A DNA stretch of 64,000 bases from Sphingopyxis sp. PAMC25046 (GTDB taxonomy: Bacteria; Pseudomonadota; Alphaproteobacteria; Sphingomonadales; Sphingomonadaceae): assembly GCF_004795895.1 (NCBI RefSeq), contig NZ_CP039250.1, positions 3,782,001 through 3,846,000 on the forward strand, written 5' to 3'. Both the position numbers and the translations under genes were made by a program. Shown here piece after piece: positions 9,171 to 17,918 of this stretch; the first letter of the stretch is position 1; every line of letters starts with the position of its first letter. The notes beneath the pieces were generated by a model that saw only the letters and a program-made list of their open reading frames with translations, searched no databases and was not told the origin of the DNA.

Positions 9171-10604
9171 ATGTTCTCGCGCACGCCGTCGACGGCAACC
9201 GACATAACGCCCCCGCCCGACGAGCAGGCGCTTCGCAAAGCGGCCGCGCGAAGTCCGGACTCGGCGCACGCGCATGCCGCGCTCGCTTCCTTCCTGTGCG
9301 ACGCCGGCCGCGTCGAAGAGGCACTGGCCCATGCCGATCGCCAGATTCAAAGCTGGCCCTCGCGCATCTGGCCGCTGTCGATCAAGGCTGCCATTCTGTC
9401 CGGCGAGCGGCGCGCGGCGGACGCGATCGACGTCCACCGGATTCTGGTTGATACAGCCCCCGGCATCCCCCTGCTGTGGGCCAATTACGGCAGCGACCTC
9501 GCGGCCCTCGGCGACGTCGACGAAGCCGCCCTCGCCTTTCGCAATGCGATCGGCCTTGCACCCGACTTCGGGCCCGCGTGGCTCGGACTTGCCCTTCTGC
9601 CCGTTGCGGCCGCCAGCGAGGCCGATATCGCGGCGATGGAAAACGGCCTCGCCCGCGCGCGCGATCCCTATCACAAGGTCCAGATCCTCTTCGCGCTCGG
9701 CCGCGGTTATGGGGCGCGCGGGGCTTATGACAGGTCCTTCGAAAAATACGCCGAAGCCAACGCCCTCCGCAGCACGCTCGTTCGCCACGACGGAGCGGGG
9801 CTCGCCGCCTTCGTCGACGCGCACCGGAATCTGGAGCCATATTTCTCCGAAACGGCACAGGCTCATCCTCCCGCATCGGCGGGGGCCATCTTCATTGTTG
9901 GCATGCCGCGTTCGGGATCGACGCTCGTGGAGCAGATTCTTGCCGGCCATCCCGAGGTCGAAGCGATGGGCGAGCTGCTTGCGCTTCGCGAAGTCGCCAC
10001 CGCGGCGGGCGCCTTTGCGTCACCCGATGCCTTTGTCCGCCGCCTGCAGACATTGGGGCAAGCCGAGGCCATGCAACTCGGTGCAGACTATCTGGCGAGG
10101 ATGGGTCGCTATCGCCGGACCGACCGCCCCCGCTTCACCGACAAGATGCCGGCCAACTGGCGCTTCGTCGCGCTCATTCGCCGCATTCTCCCGGACGCGC
10201 GGATCATCGACGTGCGGCGCGATCCGCTCGGCTGCTGCTTTTCGGCCTATACGACCTATTTCAACCGCCACACGGACTTTCCCAATACGCTCGGCGAACT
10301 GGGGCGATACTACCGGCAATATCTCCGGATGATGGACATGGTGGGCAGTCCTGCAGTCGGCAAAATCTACCGGCTCGATTATGCGCGCCTGGTATCGGAT
10401 ACTGCGCCGGAGATATCCGCGCTGCTCGATTTTCTGCGCCTTCCCTTTGCGGCCGCCTGTCTTGCGCCCGAGAAAATGCGGCGCGCCATATACACGCCGA
10501 GCGCCCAACAGGTCCGCGCGCCCGTCCGCCGCGCCGAAAGCCGCCTGCAAGGCTATATGCCTTGGCTCGGCCCGCTACAAGCGGCCCTCGACGCCGAGGA
10601 ATAG
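9171..10604 (+). CDS. Tetratricopeptide-repeat sulfotransferase
   Basis: A 477-residue protein, apparently cytoplasmic, with no signal peptide. Residues about 20-200 are TPR-like helical pairs (e.g. HAALASFLCDAGRVEEALA, LAALGDVDEAALAFRNAI). From about 240 comes a sulfotransferase domain: IFIVGMPRSGSTLVEQIL at about 238-255 is the 5'-phosphosulfate-binding loop for PAPS, and the segment around 344-360 (IIDVRRDPLGCCFSAY) is the 3'-phosphate-binding region. It therefore probably moves sulfate from PAPS to an unknown acceptor; bacterial TPR-sulfotransferases are common but mostly uncharacterised. The ATG at 9171 has no strong Shine-Dalgarno sequence. It stands alone, divergent from the autotransporter, and a functional link between them is only a guess. 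Confidence 0.85.
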   Translation: MFSRTPSTATDITPPPDEQALRKAAARSPDSAHAHAALASFLCDAGRVEEALAHADRQIQSWPSRIWPLSIKAAILSGERRAADAIDVHRILVDTAPGIPLLWANYGSDLAALGDVDEAALAFRNAIGLAPDFGPAWLGLALLPVAAASEADIAAMENGLARARDPYHKVQILFALGRGYGARGAYDRSFEKYAEANALRSTLVRHDGAGLAAFVDAHRNLEPYFSETAQAHPPASAGAIFIVGMPRSGSTLVEQILAGHPEVEAMGELLALREVATAAGAFASPDAFVRRLQTLGQAEAMQLGADYLARMGRYRRTDRPRFTDKMPANWRFVALIRRILPDARIIDVRRDPLGCCFSAYTTYFNRHTDFPNTLGELGRYYRQYLRMMDMVGSPAVGKIYRLDYARLVSDTAPEISALLDFLRLPFAAACLAPEKMRRAIYTPSAQQVRAPVRRAESRLQGYMPWLGPLQAALDAEE

Positions 10605-10805
10605 GTCCGCCCGCAAAAGGCCGCACGATCAATCACCCCCTCGATATGGCCAGGCTGTCAGAGTGGGCGCGCATATGTCCCTCTGGAACCGCCAGCAATT
10701 ATCCGTTAGGCAAGCGGGCATCATGGGGCACAGGATTTTTATGGTGGCGTTGTCACGCGGGCTCATCGACCCGATCGTCGGCGTTCGGCCGGATCGGAGC
10801 CGCCG

Positions 10806-11666
10806 TTGACCGCCGCCCGGATCGACCGCGAAACGCTGTTTCGGCAGGTGTGGGACGCGCCGCTCCACGAGGTTGCCAAATCGCTCGGCATGACAGCGGG
10901 CGGCGCGGCAAAGCTTTGCGACCGGTTGCAGGTGCCGCGGCCGAACCGCAACTACTGGCGCCTTCCGGCGGCCGAGCGACGCGACGCGCGACCGGCATAT
11001 CTGCCTTCGCTCAAGTCGCCCGAAACGCCCGGCGGCGAGGCGGCGCCGGCCAACGGACCGGCCGGACGGCGGCGGCTGCCGATCGAGGCGCGGCGCGCGC
11101 AGATGCTCGGCATCGCCGGCCGCATCTGCCTCGAGGAAGGGATCGACGAAGTCAGCCTCAACCGCGTCGCGCGCGAGGCGGGCATTTCCGAAGCGCAGGC
11201 GCATAATTGCTTCGCGCGGCGGATCGACATGTTGTCGGCGCTCGCGCGCCGCGAGATCGACGAATATGAACGTTCGCGGCGCGGCGTCGTGCTGCGCGGG
11301 CGCGACCGCAACACCCAGATCGTCATGTCGACGGTCAATTATCTGAGCGAGGCCGGGCGCCGCGGCGCGCTGCTCCAGACATTGCTCCTCGAACCCGAAG
11401 TGCGCGAGATCATGCGCGAGGAATTCGAGCGGACGCGTATCTCGGTTTCGAAGCCGATCGTCCAGGCGATGGCATCGAGCTATGGCATGAGCGAGGAAGA
11501 AGCGTTTGGTAGCAACTGGATCGTCACCGCGATCAGCCTGCGCGCGGGCAGCCTTGTTTCGGCGGGACGCCTCACCACCGAAAATGCGATCCGCCTCTGC
11601 CTGCCGATGGTGATGGGCAGCATCCGGAGCCACGCCAAGGCGCATCCCCGCAGCCGCGACACCTAG
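10806..11666 (+). CDS. Regulator with two DNA-binding domains (N-terminal HTH fused to TetR-type HTH)
   Basis: 286 residues from a TTG start at 10806, preceded by GGAG with 6-nt spacing. Residues about 5-55 (FRQVWDAPLHEVAKSLGMTA, then LQVPRPNRNYW) match the short HTH found in many bacterial proteins with the pattern W..P...LA...G.S...L...C....VPRP..GYW. After a Pro/Gly-rich linker (60-90), residues about 97-145 form a TetR-like HTH (RICLEEGIDEVSLNRVAREAGISEAQAHNCFARRIDMLSAL), followed by a helical C-terminal ligand/dimer domain. The combination of two HTHs in one chain is unusual. Its stop overlaps that of the convergent TetR gene in a shared CTAG. Its position suggests control of the neighbouring transporter/TBDR cluster; this is inference. 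Confidence 0.75.
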   Translation: MTAARIDRETLFRQVWDAPLHEVAKSLGMTAGGAAKLCDRLQVPRPNRNYWRLPAAERRDARPAYLPSLKSPETPGGEAAPANGPAGRRRLPIEARRAQMLGIAGRICLEEGIDEVSLNRVAREAGISEAQAHNCFARRIDMLSALARREIDEYERSRRGVVLRGRDRNTQIVMSTVNYLSEAGRRGALLQTLLLEPEVREIMREEFERTRISVSKPIVQAMASSYGMSEEEAFGSNWIVTAISLRAGSLVSAGRLTTENAIRLCLPMVMGSIRSHAKAHPRSRDT

Positions 11667-12274
11667 TTCGACGGACGGAGTTCGTCGATCGACGCCGCGA
11701 TCAGGCGGCGGCACAGCCCCTGCGCCATCGCGAACGATACCTCGCCGTTGCGGACGAGCCGCGCCCCCTCTTCGGGAACGGCCTGCAAGATCTGGACGAT
11801 CCCGAGTGCGTCGTGCGCCGAATAGTTGAGTTCGCGCTGCGCCTTGCGCGCCAGACGGCGATAGATGCTGTTGCCGAGCGTGCGCATCGCCCCGTCGAGG
11901 TTACGCGCCAGCCATTTGTCGCGAAAGCAAAGTTCGATCGCCGCGCCATGCTGGACGACATGGTCCAGATAGATCAGCGAACAGTCGGTCATCGCCGAGG
12001 CGAAATCGGGGCGCGCGACGGCCTCCTCTATCCCGGCGGCCGCGAGCTGCCCGGCGTGCCGGTCGAGCACCGCGCGCAGCAGCGCCGCCGGATCGGCGAA
12101 ATAGGAATAGACGAGCGAGCGGCTGGTGCCGAGGTCGCCCGCGATGTCGGCGGGCGAGATGCGCGCGCTGCGGCGCAGGTTGATCTGCCGGTCGGCTTCC
12201 TCGACCATCATCACCGCGCGGTCGGCCGCCTTCATGCGCGCCTGGCCTTCGCCCCGTTGCCCCATATCGTCCAT
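11663..12274 (-). CDS. TetR-family transcriptional regulator
   Basis: 203 residues. The ATG at 12274 is chosen because AGGA lies 7 nt upstream; a GTG one codon earlier is possible. The N-terminal HTH covers about 20-65 (ISPADIAGDLGTSRSLVYSYFADPAALLRAVLDRH), the classic TetR layout with the recognition-helix Tyr and Phe. The remainder is the helical ligand-binding/dimer region. It lies 41 bp downstream of the transporter gene on the same strand, so the two are probably co-transcribed and this repressor likely controls the transporter, and perhaps the divergent TBDR, through the TGACA-type boxes in the 13.9-14.2 kb gap. Confidence 0.85.
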   Translation of the reverse strand: MDDMGQRGEGQARMKAADRAVMMVEEADRQINLRRSARISPADIAGDLGTSRSLVYSYFADPAALLRAVLDRHAGQLAAAGIEEAVARPDFASAMTDCSLIYLDHVVQHGAAIELCFRDKWLARNLDGAMRTLGNSIYRRLARKAQRELNYSAHDALGIVQILQAVPEEGARLVRNGEVSFAMAQGLCRRLIAASIDELRPSN

Positions 12275-12315
12275 CACCGATTCCTAGCGCGGCCGCCGCG
12301 CATTGCAATTCCCGC

Positions 12316-13848
12316 TCAAAAGGTCGGCGAGGTCACGCCGGCATCCTGCAGCCGGCGCGCATTCTCTTCCGCCTCGAGCGCGCGAAGTTTTTCGATATTC
12401 GCCCGATGCCGGTCCTGATCGATGTCGTAAAAGAGCAGGAACAGGCAACCGGCGAGCCACAGACTGACGATCGTCGGCACATAATGGACGAGGAGCGACA
12501 GCTCCATGGCGCGCGTGACATTGGCCGGGTTCGCCTTTTCGGGGAAAGCCGACCAGGTGAGGACGAGCCCCGCGACGAACACCCCGAGCGCCGCCGAACA
12601 TTGCTGCATGAAGCTCGAGGCCGAGAAGAAGACCCCCGACAGATGTTTTCCCGATTTGACGGCATAATCCTCGACCACATCGGCCAGCATCGAACTGGTG
12701 TTGATGAGCGAGATGGCGATGAAGCCGCCGCCGATCGTGCCAAAGACGAGCAGCGTCGGGACGACCATCGGGTGCCCGATCGGAAAGAAGAGGCCGAAAT
12801 AGACGAGCGCGAGCGGCAGGTTGTTGATCAGGATACCGAGGATCGCCATCCACATCGCCGTCCGCTTCTTGCCGAGCCTGCGCGAAAAGACCGGCGCGAG
12901 CGGCGCTGCCAGCGTCGCTGCCGTCACCGCTTCGAGCGCGAGCAGCGCGACCTGCTTGGCCGAGAGGTCGAAGATATAGGTGTTGAAATAGATCGCCATC
13001 GCGCTCGCCATGCCGATCGCGGTGAATTTCAGGACGCCGAAGGCGAAGATCGCGAGGAAGCTCCGGTGGCGGAAGGCGGTGCCGATCTCGCGCACATGCC
13101 CCATCATGCCGAGGCGGACCGGTTCGGGCGCGTCGGCCTGGCGCATGCGCGCGACCTGCCCCAATGTCCCTAGCCCGCACGCGAGGATCGCGAGCATCAT
13201 CGCGAACCCGCCCGCAAAGGCGAATTTGACATAGCCGTCGGGATTGAGCTGGCCCACGGGATGCTCGGACGTCTTGACGAAAAAGAGCGACAGGCTGAGC
13301 GCGACGAAGGCGAAGGTGCCGGCATAGCCGAACCAGAAGCGCAGCGAGAACAGCTTGGTGCGCTCGGCATAATCGCGGGTCAGTTCGGGTACCATCGCGG
13401 TCGAGGGAATGTCGTAGGCGCTGACCGCGACACGCGTCAGCGACGCGACGGCAAAAATCCATATCCCGGTCTGGACGTCGGTCAGCCCGGCGGGGGGGAA
13501 CCACAGCAGGATGAAGAAGATCGCGGTGGGGATCGCCGAGCCGAGAATGAACGGATGGCGCCGGCCGATTCGCGAACGCGTCATGTCGGACCAGCGCCCG
13601 ATCAGCGGGTCGACGAGCGCATCGATAATCAAGGTCGCCGCGATTGCGGTCGAGACGATCGCCGCGGGAATCCCCACCACCTGATTATAATAGAGAAGAA
13701 GATAGGCGAAGGCAGCGTTCTTGACCGCGGTCGAGATCGCCCCGCTGCCATAGGCCAGCCGTGCCCCGAACGGCATTTTCGCGCCGGCGGCCGCCTCGCG
13801 GCCTTCGCCAGCGACCGTTTCGCTCTTCGCGTCCGCGCCTCGCGCCAT
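12316..13848 (-). CDS. MFS transporter of the GPH (glycoside-pentoside-hexuronide:cation symporter) family
   Basis: 510 residues with about 12 hydrophobic segments in the inner membrane. The hallmark is LIIDALVDPLIGRWSDMTRSRIGRRHPFI near residues 60-90, the D-P-x-x-G-x-x-S-D/R-x-G-R-R-(H/R)-P signature of MelB-like GPH symporters. The start at 13848 (MARGADAKS) has AGAGAGG about 8 nt upstream; the longer frame from 13866 lacks a good RBS. It probably imports, with Na+ or H+, a sugar-like or glycosidic compound, but many alphaproteobacterial members of unknown substrate sit in catabolic clusters like this one. It is followed by the TetR gene and faces the TBDR across a shared control region. 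Confidence 0.85.
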   Translation of the reverse strand: MARGADAKSETVAGEGREAAAGAKMPFGARLAYGSGAISTAVKNAAFAYLLLYYNQVVGIPAAIVSTAIAATLIIDALVDPLIGRWSDMTRSRIGRRHPFILGSAIPTAIFFILLWFPPAGLTDVQTGIWIFAVASLTRVAVSAYDIPSTAMVPELTRDYAERTKLFSLRFWFGYAGTFAFVALSLSLFFVKTSEHPVGQLNPDGYVKFAFAGGFAMMLAILACGLGTLGQVARMRQADAPEPVRLGMMGHVREIGTAFRHRSFLAIFAFGVLKFTAIGMASAMAIYFNTYIFDLSAKQVALLALEAVTAATLAAPLAPVFSRRLGKKRTAMWMAILGILINNLPLALVYFGLFFPIGHPMVVPTLLVFGTIGGGFIAISLINTSSMLADVVEDYAVKSGKHLSGVFFSASSFMQQCSAALGVFVAGLVLTWSAFPEKANPANVTRAMELSLLVHYVPTIVSLWLAGCLFLLFYDIDQDRHRANIEKLRALEAEENARRLQDAGVTSPTF

Positions 13849-14274
13849 CGGACCATCCTCTCTCATGTCCCCGGCCTGCCGTCACCGCAGCAGCACCGCA
13901 TCGGGCACAAGCAATTTTTATGGTGTTTCTGTCAACAAAAATCGACGCAGCCGCCGATGAGCCCGGATCGATGCCGGGCCGCGTCCGGACACCCGGAACG
14001 CCGACGCCCGCTCCACGCGTCGCAATTGGGAGTCGCCCGCGCCAGACTTGCCGGACCGCCCGCCGCCGATCAGCGAGGGCAGGGACGATTCGAAGTCCCG
14101 AAACTCTTGGTCTCGGCAACTTAATTTTATGACTGACACACCATTATTATGTCAATTCCTGCAAAAATACGGCCTCAAAAGCCGGAATATCAATCATAAA
14201 TATTGACACAAACCCTAATTATGGTCAGCGTTAAGGCAATTCCCGAGAAAGGGATGCTACGCGGGAGAGAAAAT
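13849..14274. promoter_or_regulatory. 426-bp divergent control region with three TGACA-type boxes
   Basis: No gene is seen. The region separates the transporter (-) from the TBDR (+). It holds three related elements beginning TTGACA or TGACA: 13911-13935 on the minus strand (TTGACAGAAACACCATAAAA), 14134-14154 (arms TGACA/TGTCA around 11 bp) and 14203-14227 (TTGACACAAACCC then TAATTATGGTCA). The segment 13950-14110 is GC-rich and featureless. A fourth similar element lies upstream of the amidohydrolase at 16662. They are candidate operators for the adjacent regulators; the TTGACA part may also serve as a -35 element. Confidence 0.5.
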
Positions 14275-16599
14275 ATGCGTAAAGGGACGCTTGCGACTTC
14301 TGTCAGCCTGACCATCTGCGCGGTCCTTGGCGCGGGAATGCCCGCAGCAGCAATGGCCGAAACGGCCGCCGACGAAGGCGCGGCTCGCACAGCGGATCAC
14401 AGCCCTGCGGATATCATCGTCACCGCCCGCAAACGGGCCGAGAATGTCCAGGACGTCTCCGAATCGATCACGGTCGTTAGTGGTGAGTCTATCGATACGC
14501 TGCAGATCGTTCAGCCGAGCGACCTGACCCGGATCGCGCCCGCCCTCACCTTTCGCGACAATCCGATCCCCACCTCGTCGGGCTTCGCCGTGCGCGGCAT
14601 CGGCACCTCGACCTTTTCCTCGACCGTCGAACAGAGCGTATCGACCGTCGTCGACGGCGTCGTGCTCGGCCAGCCGCAGTCCGCCGCGTCGCTGATCGAC
14701 ATCAGCCGCGTCGAGGTGCTCGAAGGGCCGCAGGGCCTGCTGTTCGGCAAGAACGCCTCGGCGGGGCTCGTCAACATCGTCACCAACACGCCGCGCCTCG
14801 GCAGCCTCGCCGCCGAGGCATCGGTCACGTTCGGCACCGATGGCGAACTCCGGAACAGCGGCATCCTCAACGTCCCGATCGGCGACACGCTGGCCGTGCG
14901 CCTCGTCGGCTTTCGCAACCGCACCGACGGCTTCATTCGCAACAAATTCCTGAACCAGGATTATAACGGCGAGAAGAACTACGGCTTTCGCGGCAAGCTG
15001 CTCTTCGAGCCGTCGGACAATGTCAGCCTCCTCGTCTCGGCCGATTATGCGAAGGACACGTCGGTCTGCTGCTTCTCGACCGCGCGGACGCTGGGCGCCA
15101 ACGCCAACCTCGCCAATTATTTCGACATTTATGGCGTGGTGCCCGGTCCCGACAATCTCGACGTCGTCGCGGGCAAGCCGTTCGGCACCTATCCCGGCGC
15201 GCCGCTGCGTGCCTACAAGGGCGCGAGCGCCGAGCTGAACGTCGATCTCGGCGGGATCGAGCTGACCTCGATCACCGCCTATCGCAAGAATCATTATATT
15301 CTCGACTTCGACGGCGACCAGACCCCGCTCGACCGGTTCGACTATAATGGCGGTGACTATGACTATCGCCAGTTCAGCCAGGAACTGCGCCTCGCTTCGC
15401 CCGCGGGGCAGACGATCGAATGGCTCGCCGGCCTCTTCTATTTCCGCAGCACCAACGACGTCTTCTACCAGGCGGGCGGGCGCCTCCTCGGCCCCGCGCC
15501 ACTCCCGCTCGTCGTCGCGGTGATCGAAACCGACTTCCGGTCGAAAAGCCTTGCCGGCTTCGGCTCGGTGACGTGGAATGCGTCCGACGCGCTGCGTCTG
15601 CGCGTCGGCGGCCGCCTGACCCGCGACGACCTCAAGGCACGCCGCATCGCATACGATCTCCCCGGCGCGCTGCCCGGATCATCGGCGATCATCGGCAGCG
15701 TCGCGGGCGACACGACCGAGACGGGGCGGACGACCAACTTCTCGTGGAAAGTCACGGGCGAGTATGACGTCGCGCCCGATGTCATGGTCTATGCCAATGT
15801 CGCACGCGGCTACAAGGGCCCCGGCCTCGCATCCAGCGGCATCATCACGCCCGGCGTCGATCCGATCATCCGGCCCGAAAAGGTCTGGGCCTATGACCTC
15901 GGGATCAAGGCGAGCTTCCTCGACAATCGCGCGACCTTCAACGCTGCGCTCTTCTATGAAGATTTCACCGACTTCCAGACGCAGATCTACGACACCAGCA
16001 CCAACCCGCCGGGCTTCCGCACCACCAATGCCGGCGGGCTCAAGACCAAGGGCGTGCAGGCGCAATTCTCGATCCGTCCCGCCGACGGCCTGACGCTCAG
16101 CGCCAACGGCATTTATGTCGATGCCGAATATCAGGACCTCGACGGCCTGTCCTGCCCCTATGCCTGGACCGTGCCGACGCCCTCGAACGGATGCCGGATC
16201 GTCGCGGGGCGCCCCGTGATCGATGCCTCGGGCAACCGCCTCGCCAACGCGCCGAAATTCAAGTTCAACCTCGCCGCCAATTATGAGGCACCGATCGACG
16301 ACGGCGTCAACCTGCTGCTCGCGACCGATTATTCGTGGCGCAGCGACGAGCAATTCTCGGCCAATGGCGATCCGACGACGATCCAGCCGGCTTTCGGAAT
16401 CTGGAACGGCTCGGTCGGGCTGTCGCTGGGCGACGGCAAGTGGGAATTGCGCGCCTTCGTCCGCAACCTGCTCGACAAGCAATATGTGACGCTGCTCGCC
16501 CCCAACTCGGCCGACACCTCGGGCGGCTATGCGCAATATCTCTCGCGCTACAGCCAGCGGCAGGTCGGCGTGACGATGCGCGTTCGCCTCGGCAATTGA
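14275..16599 (+). CDS. TonB-dependent outer-membrane receptor
   Basis: 774 residues from the ATG at 14275, which has GGGAGAG about 6 nt upstream; the open frame upstream to 14203 overlaps the operator region and lacks an RBS. A signal peptide ends near AAAMAE. The plug follows with DIIVTARKRAENVQDVSESITVV (TonB-box/plug start) and RVEVLEGPQGLLFGKNASAGLVNIVTN. The rest is a 22-strand-type barrel with alternating aromatic residues. The C-terminus VTMRVRLGN does not end in the usual aromatic residue. This class (FyuA/CirA-like, abundant in sphingomonads) imports siderophores, vitamins or aromatic or natural-product substrates by TonB-driven transport. It is the first gene of the cluster and is followed by its own terminator, so it probably supplies the substrate for the downstream enzymes. 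Confidence 0.9.
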   Translation: MRKGTLATSVSLTICAVLGAGMPAAAMAETAADEGAARTADHSPADIIVTARKRAENVQDVSESITVVSGESIDTLQIVQPSDLTRIAPALTFRDNPIPTSSGFAVRGIGTSTFSSTVEQSVSTVVDGVVLGQPQSAASLIDISRVEVLEGPQGLLFGKNASAGLVNIVTNTPRLGSLAAEASVTFGTDGELRNSGILNVPIGDTLAVRLVGFRNRTDGFIRNKFLNQDYNGEKNYGFRGKLLFEPSDNVSLLVSADYAKDTSVCCFSTARTLGANANLANYFDIYGVVPGPDNLDVVAGKPFGTYPGAPLRAYKGASAELNVDLGGIELTSITAYRKNHYILDFDGDQTPLDRFDYNGGDYDYRQFSQELRLASPAGQTIEWLAGLFYFRSTNDVFYQAGGRLLGPAPLPLVVAVIETDFRSKSLAGFGSVTWNASDALRLRVGGRLTRDDLKARRIAYDLPGALPGSSAIIGSVAGDTTETGRTTNFSWKVTGEYDVAPDVMVYANVARGYKGPGLASSGIITPGVDPIIRPEKVWAYDLGIKASFLDNRATFNAALFYEDFTDFQTQIYDTSTNPPGFRTTNAGGLKTKGVQAQFSIRPADGLTLSANGIYVDAEYQDLDGLSCPYAWTVPTPSNGCRIVAGRPVIDASGNRLANAPKFKFNLAANYEAPIDDGVNLLLATDYSWRSDEQFSANGDPTTIQPAFGIWNGSVGLSLGDGKWELRAFVRNLLDKQYVTLLAPNSADTSGGYAQYLSRYSQRQVGVTMRVRLGN

Positions 16600-16637
16600 C
16601 ATGAAATCAACTTAGTCATCGTGATATGTCATTTTTT
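16597..16637 (+). terminator. Probable intrinsic terminator after the TonB-dependent receptor
   Basis: Starting in the stop codon, TGACAT (16597-16602) pairs with ATGTCA (16626-16631), with an inner ATCA/TGAT extension across a small bulge, and six T residues follow (16632-16637). Hairpin plus T-run fits Rho-independent termination. It would separate the TBDR transcript from the enzyme operon, which has its own TTGACA promoter-like element. Confidence 0.5.
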
Positions 16638-16661
16638 GGCTTTAAACATGAATTCGAATCA

Positions 16662-16691
16662 TTGACACACGCACCGATTAATTGATAGCAT
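16662..16691 (+). promoter_or_regulatory. Putative promoter/operator of the amidohydrolase operon
   Basis: TTGACA at 16662-16667 and TAGCAT at 16686-16691, 18 bp apart, resemble sigma-70 -35 and -10 elements. The TTGACACA start matches the boxes at 14203 and 13935 (minus strand), so this may be a regulator site overlapping the promoter. Confidence 0.4.
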
Positions 16692-16724
16692 TTTGCAACC
16701 GAAACGAGATTGAGGAGACTTGCA

Positions 16725-17897
16725 GTGGCTTTTGCATATGGCCGCGTCATCAATGACGCTGACAGTCACACCATGGAAACCGACGACTGGATCCATGAAT
16801 TTCTCGACGACCGCCTGCGCGAGAAATTCGGCGCGCTTTACAAGGCCGACAAGTCGGGCCGCGTCGTCGGCATGATCGACAAGGCGAAGGCACGCGCGAC
16901 CGATGCCGAAGCCGAGGCCGCCGCCGCCGAAAATCCGATCGCCGGCGACAAGGGCTGGCTCGCCTTCGGCGCCTTCGACGCCGGCGAACGCACGCGCATG
17001 CTCGACCAATATGGCTTCGTCAGCCAGCTCGTCTTCACCACCGCCTGCCTCGCCGGCATGGCGCGCGCCGAAACGCCCGAAGATAAATATGCCATCGCGC
17101 GCGCGGCCAATATGGCGCAGCAGAAATTTTCGAACGGCGACAAGCGCCTCGTCAACGTCGCCTATATTCCGCTCGACGATCCCGAAATGGCCTTCGCCGA
17201 AGCCAGGCGCGCGATCGACGCGGGTGCGGGTGCGGTCGGCATTGCACCGATGCCGAGCGGAGATCGTTCGCCGGGACACCCCGATCACGACCGCTTCTGG
17301 CAGATGCTGTCGGACCGCAAGATCCCGTTCATGGTCCACATCGGCACAGGCACCAAGACGCAGCCGAAAGGCTATCACAACAACGGCCGCGAACGCTCGG
17401 CCGACCTCCACGGCGGCGGCGAGAATCTGCGCTTCGACGATTTCACCGCGCTCTGCTTCGCGCCGCAGGAATTCCTGACCGCGATGGTCTATGATGGCAT
17501 CTTCCACCGCTTTCCCGACCTGCGCGGCGGCGTGATCGAGTCGGGCGCGGGATGGGTTCCGGATTTCCTGCGCCGCATCGATTATGCGTATAAGAGCTTC
17601 TCGCGCACCGACAAATATCTGCAGACCCTCGACAAGCTGCCGTCGGACTATATCCGCCGCGCGGTCAAGTTCACGCCCTTCCCGGGCGAGGACGTCGGCC
17701 AGATGATCGCCGACGCAGGCCCCGAGCTTTTCATGTTCTCGAGCGACTATCCGCATCCCGAAGGGACCAAGGATCCCGTCGGCAAGTTCGAAAAGTCGCT
17801 CGACGGCGTCGACGAGGCGGTCAAGGACATGTTCTATCGCACCAACTACGACGCGATGATGAACTATAGCTCGGACGCCTCGCTGGCGGCGGCATGA
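16725..17897 (+). CDS. Amidohydrolase-2 family metal-dependent hydrolase or decarboxylase
   Basis: 390 residues from GTG at 16725, chosen because GAGGAG sits 7 nt upstream; a TTG five codons earlier would place the RBS inside the gene. It is a TIM-barrel amidohydrolase-2 protein: an N-terminal DADSH metal motif, a mid-barrel MVHIGTG histidine near 205, and SSDYPHPEG near 340 carrying the conserved Asp and His. The family includes ACMSD, gamma-resorcylate decarboxylase and o-pyrocatechuate-type enzymes as well as true hydrolases, so hydrolysis and non-oxidative decarboxylation are both possible. It is cytoplasmic, with no signal peptide, and first in a run with acyl-CoA synthetase, flavin reductase and VOC genes. 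Confidence 0.85.
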   Translation: MAFAYGRVINDADSHTMETDDWIHEFLDDRLREKFGALYKADKSGRVVGMIDKAKARATDAEAEAAAAENPIAGDKGWLAFGAFDAGERTRMLDQYGFVSQLVFTTACLAGMARAETPEDKYAIARAANMAQQKFSNGDKRLVNVAYIPLDDPEMAFAEARRAIDAGAGAVGIAPMPSGDRSPGHPDHDRFWQMLSDRKIPFMVHIGTGTKTQPKGYHNNGRERSADLHGGGENLRFDDFTALCFAPQEFLTAMVYDGIFHRFPDLRGGVIESGAGWVPDFLRRIDYAYKSFSRTDKYLQTLDKLPSDYIRRAVKFTPFPGEDVGQMIADAGPELFMFSSDYPHPEGTKDPVGKFEKSLDGVDEAVKDMFYRTNYDAMMNYSSDASLAAA

Positions 17898-17918
17898 TCC
17901 TCTACTGGAGGGCGGCCA

